From contig JAIOPM010000049.1 in assembly GCA_021413885.1 (NCBI GenBank), forward strand, positions 1-64,000: a stretch of DNA of 64,000 nt, written 5' to 3'. The position numbers and the translations under genes are program-made. A model generated the notes under the pieces. That model was not told where the DNA came from. It saw nothing but the letters and a program-made list of their open reading frames with translations, and made no database searches. This document shows positions 44,291 to 52,318 of this stretch, one piece after another (the first letter of the stretch is position 1; the number at the start of each line of letters is the position of its first letter). The DNA comes from Planctomycetota bacterium. Its GTDB lineage: Bacteria; Planctomycetota; UBA1135; GCA-002686595.

Positions 44291-45796
44291 ATGAAGCTCT
44301 GGCTCAAGTTCGCGCTCTCGATGACGCTCTCGCTGGCCGCGGTGATGTCGATCGCGGGCTACATGCTCTACTCGAACGGCAGCCAAGTCGCCGAGCGAGC
44401 CCAAGAAGCGGTGATGGTCGAGAGCGTCAAGCTCACCGGCCAGTTCGCGCACCTCCAGTCCGACATCGATCGCCTGACCGCCGAACGCGACACGTTCGCC
44501 GAAGCCGAGAAGCAGTTCGCGAAGGGCGGCCGCATGGATCCCGGCGTGCTCGCGGTGCGCGACGCGATCCGCGAGTTGCGCGAGGCGCGGTCGATCGCAC
44601 TCGACAAGGCCCGGACCGAGCTCGAGAACTCGTGGAAGCGCGGCGTCGACGAAGTCGCGTACCCCGACGGCCACACGTTCCGTTACCCGGTCGCGCTCGG
44701 CGGCAGCGAGTCGAAGGCGTGGCTCTACCGCTTCATGGGCCAGGACGAGAAGAACTACGAGCTGCTCGTTCCCGCCGACGTGAACATGGCGGAAGAGGGC
44801 CTGTTGCGCGTGATCGTGTGGGCGACGTTGCTCGTCGTCCTCGTCGGCGCCGGTGTCGCGTCGTTCGTCGCCAGCACCGTCTCGCGCCCGATCGGCCAGC
44901 TCGCCCACGACATCCAGCAGATCGCGAAGGGCATGTTCAACCACCGCGCTCACGGCGGCGGCGGCGGCGGCGAGGTCGGTCAGCTCTCGATCGCGATCAA
45001 CAAGATGGCGAAGAACCTCGCGGAGGCGCGCGAGACCGAGGTCGCGCTCTCGATCCGCGAACGCGAGGTCGCGTTGGCCGGCGAAGTGCGCGAGTCGCTC
45101 TTGCCCGATCGTCCGCCGAAGCTCGCGGGCTACGACGTCGCCGCGCTGCACCTCGCGGCGGCGGAACTCGGCGGAGACTTCCACGATTTCCTGCAACTCG
45201 CCGACGGTCGCCTCGGTCTCTTGGTGTGCGACGTCAGCGGCAAAGGCGTCCCGGGCGCGATGGTCGGCGCGATGGCGCGGGCGTACTTGCGGTCCGAGCT
45301 CGCGCGCGGCGGCGACCTGCGCGCGGCGTTGCGTTCGGTCAACCGCGACATCGCCCGCGACATCCGTCGCGGGATGTTCGTCACGGCGCTCTACGTCGTC
45401 GTCGATCCGAAGACGCACACGGCGACCGTCGCGTGCGCGGGGCACAAGGCGCCGCTGCTACGCGTCGCGAAGAGCGACGGCAAGCTGCGCACGATCCAAC
45501 CCGAGGGCATCGCGCTCGGCTTCGACAAGGGGCCGGTGTTCGATCGGCGCCTCGAGGTCGTCGACGTGCCGTTCGAGGTGGGCGATCGTCTCGTGCTCTG
45601 CAACGGCGGCACGTTCGCGGTCGCGAACGGCGCGGGTACCGAGCTCGGCGAGAAGGCGCTCTACGTCCCGATCCAGAAGCACTTCGCGGGCAACGGTGAG
45701 GAGCTCCTCCAACGCCTGCAATCCGTCCTCGAGGCGCACGCCGACGGCGCGTCGATCGCGAAGGACGTTTCGATCGTCACCATCGCGAGGATCTGA
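44291..45796 (+). CDS. SpoIIE/RsbU-type serine phosphatase with membrane sensor
   Basis: 501 aa. Two transmembrane helices (about 7-27 and 173-197) flank an extracytoplasmic sensor with coiled-coil (28-172). A HAMP-like linker (about 197-250, SRPIGQLAHDIQQIAKG) and coiled coil precede the PP2C phosphatase (about 270-500) with ELGGDFHDF and VCDVSGKGVPGAM metal motifs, and CAGHKAPLL. Such phosphatases act on anti-sigma antagonist partner proteins in partner-switching. No STAS or anti-sigma partner is next to it. The MazG-like gene starts 4 nt after its stop. Confidence 0.93.
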   Translation: MKLWLKFALSMTLSLAAVMSIAGYMLYSNGSQVAERAQEAVMVESVKLTGQFAHLQSDIDRLTAERDTFAEAEKQFAKGGRMDPGVLAVRDAIRELREARSIALDKARTELENSWKRGVDEVAYPDGHTFRYPVALGGSESKAWLYRFMGQDEKNYELLVPADVNMAEEGLLRVIVWATLLVVLVGAGVASFVASTVSRPIGQLAHDIQQIAKGMFNHRAHGGGGGGEVGQLSIAINKMAKNLAEARETEVALSIREREVALAGEVRESLLPDRPPKLAGYDVAALHLAAAELGGDFHDFLQLADGRLGLLVCDVSGKGVPGAMVGAMARAYLRSELARGGDLRAALRSVNRDIARDIRRGMFVTALYVVVDPKTHTATVACAGHKAPLLRVAKSDGKLRTIQPEGIALGFDKGPVFDRRLEVVDVPFEVGDRLVLCNGGTFAVANGAGTELGEKALYVPIQKHFAGNGEELLQRLQSVLEAHADGASIAKDVSIVTIARI

Positions 45797-45800
45797 AGTC

Positions 45801-46103
45801 ATGGAGATCGGCGAGTTCCAGAAGCTGATCGAGCGCATCTACTACGAGCGCGACAGCCGCCGCGGCCTCGCCGGCACGCACATGTGGTTCTGCGAAGAAG
45901 TCGGCGAGCTGACGCGCGCCCTGCGCCGCAAGAAGGCCGACGACCCGCAGAGCCGCGCGGAACTCGAGGGCGAGTTCGCGGACGTGCTGGCGTGGCTCGC
46001 GACGCTCGCTTCGATCGCCGAGATCGACCTCGAGGCCGCCGCGAAGAAGAAGTACGCGGCCGGCTGCCCGCGGTGTCGCGCGACGCCTTGCGCCTGCTCG
46101 TAG
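45801..46103 (+). CDS. MazG-like nucleotide pyrophosphohydrolase
   Basis: 100 aa from ATG 45801. Compact all-helical MazG fold: EEVGELTRALRR (metal-binding EExGEL) and GEFADVLAWLATLASIAEID (second acidic ExxD). The tail has CPRCRATPCAC, a Cys cluster that may bind a metal and is unusual for MazG. MazG enzymes hydrolyse (d)NTPs. Placed between the phosphatase and priA, 10 nt before priA. The larger frame starting in the phosphatase gene is out of register and rejected. Confidence 0.88.
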   Translation: MEIGEFQKLIERIYYERDSRRGLAGTHMWFCEEVGELTRALRRKKADDPQSRAELEGEFADVLAWLATLASIAEIDLEAAAKKKYAAGCPRCRATPCACS

Positions 46104-46106
46104 AAT
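46101..46106 (+). promoter_or_regulatory. -10-like box TAGAAT, 7 nt before the priA ATG
   Basis: TAGAAT, seven bases, then the priA ATG, partly inside the last codons of the MazG-like gene (its stop TAG is 46101-46103). It may be an internal promoter giving a leaderless priA transcript. Same box as at 2119, but overlap with a stop codon makes chance likelier here. Confidence 0.3.
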
Positions 46107-46113
46107 CCCCGCC

Positions 46114-48414
46114 ATGGCCGGCACGAAGAGAGCCCGCGCGGCGGGTCCCGGGCTCTTCGCGGCCGACGAGCCCGACCTCGGCGTTGCACGCGTCGCCCGC
46201 GTCGCGCTCAACCGGCCGGTGCGGCGCGAGTTCACGTACTTGGTTCCCGACGAGCTCGCCGCGCGCGTCGTGCCCGGCGTACGCGTCGCGGTCGATTTCG
46301 GCGGCTTGCGCGAGCTCGGCGTCGTCGTCGACGTCGCCGAACATCGCGAAGGCCCGGGCGAAGTTCCGCGGTCGAAGCTGAAGCCGCTCGCGCGTCTGCT
46401 CGACGACGAGCCGTTGGTCTCGCGCGAGTTGCTCGACCTCGCGCGCTGGATCGCGAACGAGTACGCGTGCTCGTGGGGCGAGGCGCTCGCCGCGATCTTG
46501 CCCGCCGCGTTGAAGAGCGAGGCGGGGCACAGGTTGGTGACGATGGTCACGCTCGCCGACGGAGTCGGTCCGGCCGAACTCGCCGAGCTCGAGGCCAAGC
46601 ATCCGAAGCAACACCGCCTGCTGCGTACCTTGATGGACGTCGGCGGCGCGATCGAGTTGCGGGAATTGTCGCGCCAACTCAATTTGTCCGACGCGCCGGC
46701 GCGCACGCTCGCTCGGCGCGGTTTCGTCCGCATCGAACGCGTCGAGGCGGTCCGAGACGCGCTCGCGTTCGCGAAGAGCTCGCGCACGCGGCCCGAGCGT
46801 CTCTCGGATCGCCAGCAGATCGCGATCGACGCGCTGTGCGCCTCGCTCGAGAAGCGCGAGCACCGCGGCTTCCTGCTCGAAGGCGTGACGGGCTCGGGCA
46901 AGACGGAGGTGTATCTCACCGCGATCGAACGCTCGCTCGCGCTCGGCCGCAGCGCGATCGTGCTCGTGCCCGAGATCGCGTTGACGCCGCAGACGGTCGG
47001 CTGGTTCCGTTCGCGCTTCGAGCGCGTCGCGGTGCTCCACAGCCGCATGACCGATCTCCAGCGCCTCGACATGTGGCTCTCGATCGCCCACGGCGGACCG
47101 TTGGTGGTCGTCGGCGCGCGCTCGGCGATCTTCGCGCCGGTCGGCGACCTCGGCGTGGTCGTCGTCGACGAAGAGCACGAGCCGTCGTTCAAGCAAGGCA
47201 GCGCGCCGCGTTATCACGCCCGCGACGTCGCGCTCGAACGCGCGCGGCTCGCGAACGCGATCTGTGTGCTCGGCTCGGCGACGCCGTCGCTCGAAAGTTG
47301 GTGCGCGGCGCGCGAAGGTCGTCTCGCGCACTTGCGTCTGCCCGAGCGCGCGAGCGGCAAGCCGCTGCCGCCGGTCGAAGTGCTCGACCTCAAGAGCGAA
47401 CGTCTCGCGTCGACGCCTTCGCGGCTCTTCAGTCTGCGCTTGGTCGAGCTGTTGCGCGGCGCGCTCGCGCGGAAGGAACAGTCGATCCTGTTCCTCAACC
47501 GCCGTGGCTTCGCGCCGGTGTTGTGGTGCTCGGGTTGCAAGCAGACCGTGCGCTGCAAGCGTTGCGACGTGACGTTGGTCTTCCACCGCCGCATCCAACG
47601 TTTGGTGTGTCACCTCTGCTGCGAGGAAATGGCGCCCGTTCAGAGTTGTCCGACGTGCACGAAGCCGAAGCTGCGCTACTTGAGCGCGGGGTCGGAGCGC
47701 ATCGAGCAAGAGCTCGCGACGCTGCTCGAAGGCGCGCGCATCCAACGCATGGACTCCGACACGATGCGGCGCCGCGAGGACTACGAACGCGCGCTCGACG
47801 CGTTCGGGAACGGCGAGATCGACGTCCTGGTCGGGACGCAGATGATCGCGAAGGGGCTCGACTTCCCGCGCGTCACCGTAGTCGGCATCGTCAACGCGGA
47901 CAGCGCGCTCTACCTGCCCGACTTCCGCGCGTCGGAGCGCACGTTCCAATTGATCGCCCAAGTCGCCGGCCGCGCCGGCCGCGGCGAACTCCCGGGTCGC
48001 ATCGTCGTGCAGACGCACTCGCCGTCGCATCCGTCGATCGTGCGCGCGGCGCGCCACGATTTCGACGGCTTCGCGAAGGCCGAGAGCGAGCTGCGCGCCG
48101 AGCTCGGCTACCCGCCGTTCGGTCGTTTGCTGCGCATCTTCTTCGAGGATCCGAGCGAGCCCAAGGTAGCGACGGCCGCGCGCACGTTCGCCGAGGCGCT
48201 GCGCGCGCGCGTCGACGATCCGAAGATCGTGTTGCTCGGTCCGGCTCCCGCGCCGATCGCGATGGCGCGCGGGCGTTTCCGCCACCATCTCTTGGTGAAG
48301 ACGCCGCGCGACGGGGCCGCGTTCGCGGGCGTGCGCGAGACGCTCTGCACGTTGGTCGAAGAGGCGGGCGCGCCGAAACCGACGCTCGACGTCGATCCGG
48401 TGTCGCTCTTGTGA
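46114..48414 (+). CDS. priA: Primosomal replication protein PriA
   Basis: 766 aa. N-terminal 3'-DNA binding domain (about 20-115), then helicase lobe 1 with GVTGSGKTEVYL (about 256-267) and VVVDEEHEPSFKQ; the zinc site CSGCKQTVRCKRCDV with CHLCCEEMAPVQSCPTC; lobe 2 with GTQMIAKGLDFPRVTVVGI and QVAGRAGRGELPGRIVVQTH. It reloads the replisome at stalled forks. An Arg-rich N-terminal tail of 20 residues precedes the conserved part. Ends 34 nt before the EEP gene. Confidence 0.96.
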   Translation: MAGTKRARAAGPGLFAADEPDLGVARVARVALNRPVRREFTYLVPDELAARVVPGVRVAVDFGGLRELGVVVDVAEHREGPGEVPRSKLKPLARLLDDEPLVSRELLDLARWIANEYACSWGEALAAILPAALKSEAGHRLVTMVTLADGVGPAELAELEAKHPKQHRLLRTLMDVGGAIELRELSRQLNLSDAPARTLARRGFVRIERVEAVRDALAFAKSSRTRPERLSDRQQIAIDALCASLEKREHRGFLLEGVTGSGKTEVYLTAIERSLALGRSAIVLVPEIALTPQTVGWFRSRFERVAVLHSRMTDLQRLDMWLSIAHGGPLVVVGARSAIFAPVGDLGVVVVDEEHEPSFKQGSAPRYHARDVALERARLANAICVLGSATPSLESWCAAREGRLAHLRLPERASGKPLPPVEVLDLKSERLASTPSRLFSLRLVELLRGALARKEQSILFLNRRGFAPVLWCSGCKQTVRCKRCDVTLVFHRRIQRLVCHLCCEEMAPVQSCPTCTKPKLRYLSAGSERIEQELATLLEGARIQRMDSDTMRRREDYERALDAFGNGEIDVLVGTQMIAKGLDFPRVTVVGIVNADSALYLPDFRASERTFQLIAQVAGRAGRGELPGRIVVQTHSPSHPSIVRAARHDFDGFAKAESELRAELGYPPFGRLLRIFFEDPSEPKVATAARTFAEALRARVDDPKIVLLGPAPAPIAMARGRFRHHLLVKTPRDGAAFAGVRETLCTLVEEAGAPKPTLDVDPVSLL

Positions 48415-48448
48415 GTCGCCGGGTGCGGAGTCGCCGTTCGAGCGCGTG

Positions 48449-49441
48449 ATGGAAACCGTCGACTCTTCTCCGCGGCTCGTGCGCTGGGTCCGCGGCGTCG
48501 ACCGCATGGCATTCGCGTTGGCGGTGTACCTCCTCGCGCGCGCCGTGTTCGGTCCGCGGTTGTGGCCGCTGTCGTGGGTCGAGCCCTTGTTGCCGTGGCT
48601 TGCGTTGCCGTCGTTCGTCTTCCTCGGACTCGCGCTCGCGGCGCGCCATTGGCGTTCGTTCGCGGCGCACGCGGTGATCGCGGGGAGTTGGATCGCGCTC
48701 TTCGGAGGCTCGTTCGCGGCGAACGAGAAGCCGCCGACCGCGGCCGAGCGCGTCGAGATCCTCTCCTTCAACGTCGCGTCGGGGCTCGCGCGCATCGAGC
48801 AACTCGAGCCGCTCTTCCGCGCGTCGGGCGCCGACGTGATCGTCATCCAGGAACTCGACGACGAGGAAGCGGGCGAACTCGAGCATGCGTTGCTCGACGT
48901 CTACCCGCATCGCGTGCTGCACGGACTCGGCGTGCCGGGCAAGGGCGTGCTCTCCAAGTTTCCGATCCTGGAGAGCGAACTTTTTCGCCTCGATGCGACA
49001 CGGCCGTACCTGCGCGCGGTCCTAGATGTTCATGGCGAGCGTTGGACCGTCTTCGACGTGCACTTGCCGTTCGAGCAAGTCGCGCTCGGCCCGTTCGGCG
49101 TCGCCGAGGATGACGCGCGCGAGCTCGCGCGCCGAGCGCTCGCCGCCGCGCCCGCGTTGCTGGTCGGCGACTTCAACTCGACGCCCAACATGCGCGTCCA
49201 CGCAATCGTGGAGGATGCGGGCCTCGTGGATGCCTTCGAAACCTGTGGTTCGGGCCTTGCGCCGACGTTTCCGGTTTTCGGCCGCTACCACTCGCTCCCT
49301 TGGCCGCGCTGCTTCCACCTCGACTACGTGTGGCACACACACGACCTCGTCGCGCTCGACGCGGCGGTCGTCGACGCCGGCGGATCCGATCACCGCCCGG
49401 TGCGAGCGACGCTCGCGCGACGCGCGACGCCGGAGCGTTGA
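48449..49441 (+). CDS. Membrane-associated endonuclease/exonuclease/phosphatase family protein
   Basis: 330 aa from ATG 48449 (a GTG directly before it is equally possible). Hydrophobic segments at about 20-40, 45-65 and 70-90. The EEP catalytic domain (about 103-325) has LSFNVASGLARIEQL, VIVIQELDDEEAG, VFDVHLPFEQ, LLVGDFNSTPNMR, LDYVWHTH and GSDHRPV with the expected Asp/His/Asn residues. Family members are nucleases or phosphodiesterases; this membrane-bound type with an outward active site is of unknown substrate. It is followed by a 242-nt gap and the multi-UGA gene. Confidence 0.9.
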   Translation: METVDSSPRLVRWVRGVDRMAFALAVYLLARAVFGPRLWPLSWVEPLLPWLALPSFVFLGLALAARHWRSFAAHAVIAGSWIALFGGSFAANEKPPTAAERVEILSFNVASGLARIEQLEPLFRASGADVIVIQELDDEEAGELEHALLDVYPHRVLHGLGVPGKGVLSKFPILESELFRLDATRPYLRAVLDVHGERWTVFDVHLPFEQVALGPFGVAEDDARELARRALAAAPALLVGDFNSTPNMRVHAIVEDAGLVDAFETCGSGLAPTFPVFGRYHSLPWPRCFHLDYVWHTHDLVALDAAVVDAGGSDHRPVRATLARRATPER

Positions 49442-49683
49442 GTCGCGTCGTGACTCGCAAGTGGGACGCGACGCGCGATCGCGCGCTGAAACCCGGCTCG
49501 CGTCTGGACAGACGAATGGGGTCTCGGTTGAGGTGGTCGCGTCCTCGGCTCGCTTCGAATCCCCGCGCCTTCCCGGCGTCGGCGCGGGATCGGAGCTCGC
49601 GCAGCGGTGTGCACACCGGGGTGAAGTTTCGCGCCGAGGGTCGCCGGTCGGCGTTTCGGTTCTCTTCGCTCGAAGGAGCAATC

Positions 49684-49950
49684 ATGAAGAAGGAACTCGT
49701 TCGGAAGGCGTGCCTCATCGCCGTTCCCGTGGTCATGGCCGCGGGACTCGGTGTTGCGGCTCCCTTCCAAGGTGGCTGAGGCCCCTGCTACAAGCTCGTC
49801 GACGTACCGACATGAATTCAGAACCGCGAATGGGTTCTGAAGCCGGTGTACGAAGGCGACAAGTACGATCCCGAGGCTGGCTGCAAAGCACCGTCGTGAA
49901 TTGACTGCACGGTTCCGACGTGGGTCGAAGTGCCCTGCGACGAGAAGTAG
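49684..49950 (+). CDS. Candidate multi-selenocysteine small exported protein (three in-frame UGA)
   Basis: ATG 49684 has AAGGAG 5 nt upstream. Conventional reading stops after 31 codons, which are nothing but a signal peptide (KKELVRKACLIAVPVVMAAG). The frame continues through TGA at 49777, 49813 and 49897, with no TAA or TAG until TAG 49948: 88 residues with Sec32, 44 and 72. Two UGAs form UxxC redox motifs, U32-G-P-C35 (the thioredoxin CGPC with Sec first) and U72-I-D-C75; Cys67 and Cys85 add thiols. A strong terminator follows 36 nt after the TAG. A hairpin follows the second UGA (49817-49841) and another the third (49907-49933, apical loop GTGG). The alternative, a decayed gene, is less likely because all three interruptions are TGA. 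Confidence 0.7.
49817..49841 (+). promoter_or_regulatory. Hairpin after the second in-frame UGA
   Basis: TTCAGAACC (49817-49825), loop GCGAATG, GGTTCTGAA (49833-49841): a perfect 9-bp stem starting one base after TGA 49813-49815. It is closer to the UGA than in fdhF-type SECIS and its loop lacks GGU, so its role as a SECIS is uncertain. Confidence 0.4.
49907..49933 (+). promoter_or_regulatory. SECIS-like hairpin after the third in-frame UGA
   Basis: GCAC (49907-49910), two unpaired G, TTC-c-GAC (49913-49919, one bulged C), loop GTGG (49920-49923), GTCGAA (49924-49929), GTGC (49930-49933). The apical loop contains GU and lies 20 nt after TGA 49897-49899, near the 18 nt seen at the thioredoxin gene. 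The stem is imperfect. Confidence 0.4.
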
Positions 49951-49986
49951 TCGATTGCGCCTAGTGACACGTTCCTAGGCGGCCTG

Positions 49987-50020
49987 GTTGGTCGGGTGCG
50001 GTGGCCCGACCAACTCTTTT
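49987..50020 (+). terminator. Rho-independent terminator after the multi-UGA gene
   Basis: GTTGGTCGGG (49987-49996), 8-nt loop, CCCGACCAAC (50005-50014), then TCTTTT. A perfect 10-bp stem with a U-tract, 36 nt after the TAG stop. It separates the small gene from the CarboxypepD_reg gene at 50078 and supports a real transcription unit that extends past the first UGA. Confidence 0.9.
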
Positions 50021-50077
50021 CTCCGCGGTTCGTCAACGGTTCGATCTCGCTGCGCGCCCAACAACGGTGCGACCGAC

Positions 50078-52318
50078 ATGAAGCTCTCCACCACCCTCGA
50101 TCGTCGCGCGTGGCTCTGGCTCGGCGCCGTCTGCGCACTGGTTGCGGTCGCCTGGTTGATCGTCCCGGCCTCGAATGCTCGTTCGGCGAACGGCACCGAC
50201 GCGGCGAAGAGCGTCGATCGCGCTCGAGCGCTCGATCTCGCCACGCTCGACGAGTCCCGCGATCGAACGGTGGCGAGCGTGCCGAGCCTCCAACTCGCGG
50301 CCCTCGCCCAGAGCGACTCGAAAGGCATCGCTGGCCGCATCACGGGAGTCGTGCGCGCTCACGACGGCGCTCCGGTGGCCGGCGCGCGCTGCGTCCTTTC
50401 GTCCGGCAGCTCGACGTGGGGCTTCGCGGTCACCGCGGCGCCGGAGGCGGAGAGCGAGACGCTCTCTCGGCCCGACGGCACTTTCGATCTCGCGGCGGGC
50501 GACGGATTCCTGCGCTTGGAAGTCCTCGCCGCCGGTCACGCGGCGTGGGCGCGCGAGCACCTCGTCGCGGGCGACGTGTGCGACGTGCGCCTCGCCGGCG
50601 CCGCGCGTTTGGCGATCAGCGTTCATGCGAGGAACGGCTCGAGCCTCGGCGGCGCCGAAGTCGCGTTGACTGCGAGCTTCACCGATCTCGCCGCGCGTCC
50701 GCTGCTCGTCGCGCTCACCGACGGAGCGGGATCCGCGATCCTCGACGGCGTGCCGCCGGGAACGTGGTTCCTGCGCGCGACCCACGCCGATTTCCCGCCG
50801 GCCGTGCGCGAGATCTCGGTCGGCGAGAGCGGCGGAACGCTCTCGATCGGAATCACTCTCGGCGCAGGCCTCGCGCTGAAGGGCGTCGTGCGCGTGCGCG
50901 ACGGAACGCCGATCGATCCGCTCGTGCGCATCACGGCGTTTTCCCGGGGCCAATCGCTGATCCTGGAGCCCAAGTGCGACCTCGACGGTCGTTTCGAAAC
51001 GGCGCCGACGTTCACCGCGGGCGAAGGCATCGAGGTGCGCGCCTCGAGTCGAGGCTTCGGCGAAGTCGAACGCGCGATCCGCGTCACCACCGACGCGGGG
51101 ACGCTCGAACTCGTGCTCGAGAAGTCCGAACGCCGCGTGCGCGGATCGGTCGTGGACGTGTCGGACGCGCCGCTCGCCGGAGCTCTCGTGCTCGCGCAAC
51201 AAGTCCCGCCGTTCGGCCGCGGCAAGGACGCTCTCACGACGGGCCTGAAGAGCGTTACGTACCACGCCGAGCGTTGGCGGCGAGCGGCGACGACGGCGGC
51301 GGACGGCTCGTTCGAGATCGCGCGTCTCGCCGAGGGCGAGCAGCACGTCTTGATGATCGTCGCCCAGAATTTCGCGCCGCGCATCGTCTGGGTGCCCGTC
51401 GACGACGCGGGTTCGACCGAGGACGTCGGCGCGGTCGTGCTCGAAGCCGCCTGCGGCCTGTTCGGCACCGCGCGCTTCGCCGCCGGCGAGCTCGCGGTCG
51501 GTCGCAAACTCGCCGCGACCCTGTCGATCGTCGTCAAGGAGTCGGCGATGGACTCGGCGTGGCGGCCCAAGCAGTGGTGGCGTTCCCAGACGGTCGTGAC
51601 GGCGGAGGGCGGTCGCTTCCGGTTCGATCAACTCGCGCCGGGCAAGTACGACCTCGCGGCGGACGGACACGCGCTCACGACGATCGAGGTCGACGCCGGT
51701 GAGATCGTCGGCCCGATCGACGTCGTCGTGCCGCGCGAGGACCTCGAGCTTCGCGCGCGCGAGTGCACGGTCGAGGGCGAGCTCGTCTCCGACGCCTCGG
51801 AGCCGATCGAAGGGGCGTGGATCGGTGTCTTCGACGTGCCGGCGTCCGGCGGCATCGTGCCCCTCGACTCGAGTCCGGTCGCGATGACGTTCAGCGGTCC
51901 GCGCGGCGACTTCAAATTGCGCGTGCCCGCCGCGGGTCGATGGATCTTCAAGTGCGTCGACGTGCGCGGCGCGTTCGTCGCGTCGGAGCAGGCGTTCGAC
52001 GTCCGCAAGGACGGCGAAGCGATGCGGATCGTGCTCGAGGCGAGCAAGGTCGAGCTCGAACCGTTGATCGGCTTGGTCCTCGGCCCCGACGGCAAGCCTC
52101 GCGCGGGGCTTGAAGTCACGTTGGAACCGCCCGAGAACCAGTACTGCGGCTGCGTCGCTCTCGTCGGACACACCGACGGCGACGGACAAGTCGTGTTCGA
52201 GCACCTGACCGATCGCGATCACCACGTGCGCGTCACCGATCCGTCGGGCGAGCTGCGGCCCGCGACGTACTTCCCCGCGCGGCCCGGCGGCTACTTCGAG
52301 ATCGTGCTCGAGGAGTGA
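50078..52318 (+). CDS. Large membrane-anchored CarboxypepD_reg-like repeat protein
   Basis: 746 aa from ATG 50078. N-terminal transmembrane segment (WLWLGAVCALVAVAWLIVPA, about 13-32), then at least six beta-sandwich modules with the recurrent pattern G-x-V-x-D-x(2)-G-x-P-L-x-G-A (ITGVVRAHDGAPVAGARC, LKGVVRVRDGTPIDP, RVRGSVVDVSDAPLAGALV, ECTVEGELVSDASEPIEGAW, LIGLVLGPDGKPRAG) and DGSFEIARL-type turns. Extracytoplasmic, possibly carbohydrate- or protein-binding. Third such protein in the window. Its 3' end overlaps argS (minus) by 28 nt. Confidence 0.8.
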   Translation: MKLSTTLDRRAWLWLGAVCALVAVAWLIVPASNARSANGTDAAKSVDRARALDLATLDESRDRTVASVPSLQLAALAQSDSKGIAGRITGVVRAHDGAPVAGARCVLSSGSSTWGFAVTAAPEAESETLSRPDGTFDLAAGDGFLRLEVLAAGHAAWAREHLVAGDVCDVRLAGAARLAISVHARNGSSLGGAEVALTASFTDLAARPLLVALTDGAGSAILDGVPPGTWFLRATHADFPPAVREISVGESGGTLSIGITLGAGLALKGVVRVRDGTPIDPLVRITAFSRGQSLILEPKCDLDGRFETAPTFTAGEGIEVRASSRGFGEVERAIRVTTDAGTLELVLEKSERRVRGSVVDVSDAPLAGALVLAQQVPPFGRGKDALTTGLKSVTYHAERWRRAATTAADGSFEIARLAEGEQHVLMIVAQNFAPRIVWVPVDDAGSTEDVGAVVLEAACGLFGTARFAAGELAVGRKLAATLSIVVKESAMDSAWRPKQWWRSQTVVTAEGGRFRFDQLAPGKYDLAADGHALTTIEVDAGEIVGPIDVVVPREDLELRARECTVEGELVSDASEPIEGAWIGVFDVPASGGIVPLDSSPVAMTFSGPRGDFKLRVPAAGRWIFKCVDVRGAFVASEQAFDVRKDGEAMRIVLEASKVELEPLIGLVLGPDGKPRAGLEVTLEPPENQYCGCVALVGHTDGDGQVVFEHLTDRDHHVRVTDPSGELRPATYFPARPGGYFEIVLEE

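Noticed and set aside
49684..49779. Independent 31-aa peptide
   Set aside because: It consists only of a signal sequence, and coding-like, Cys-containing sequence continues in frame to a TAG and a terminator.
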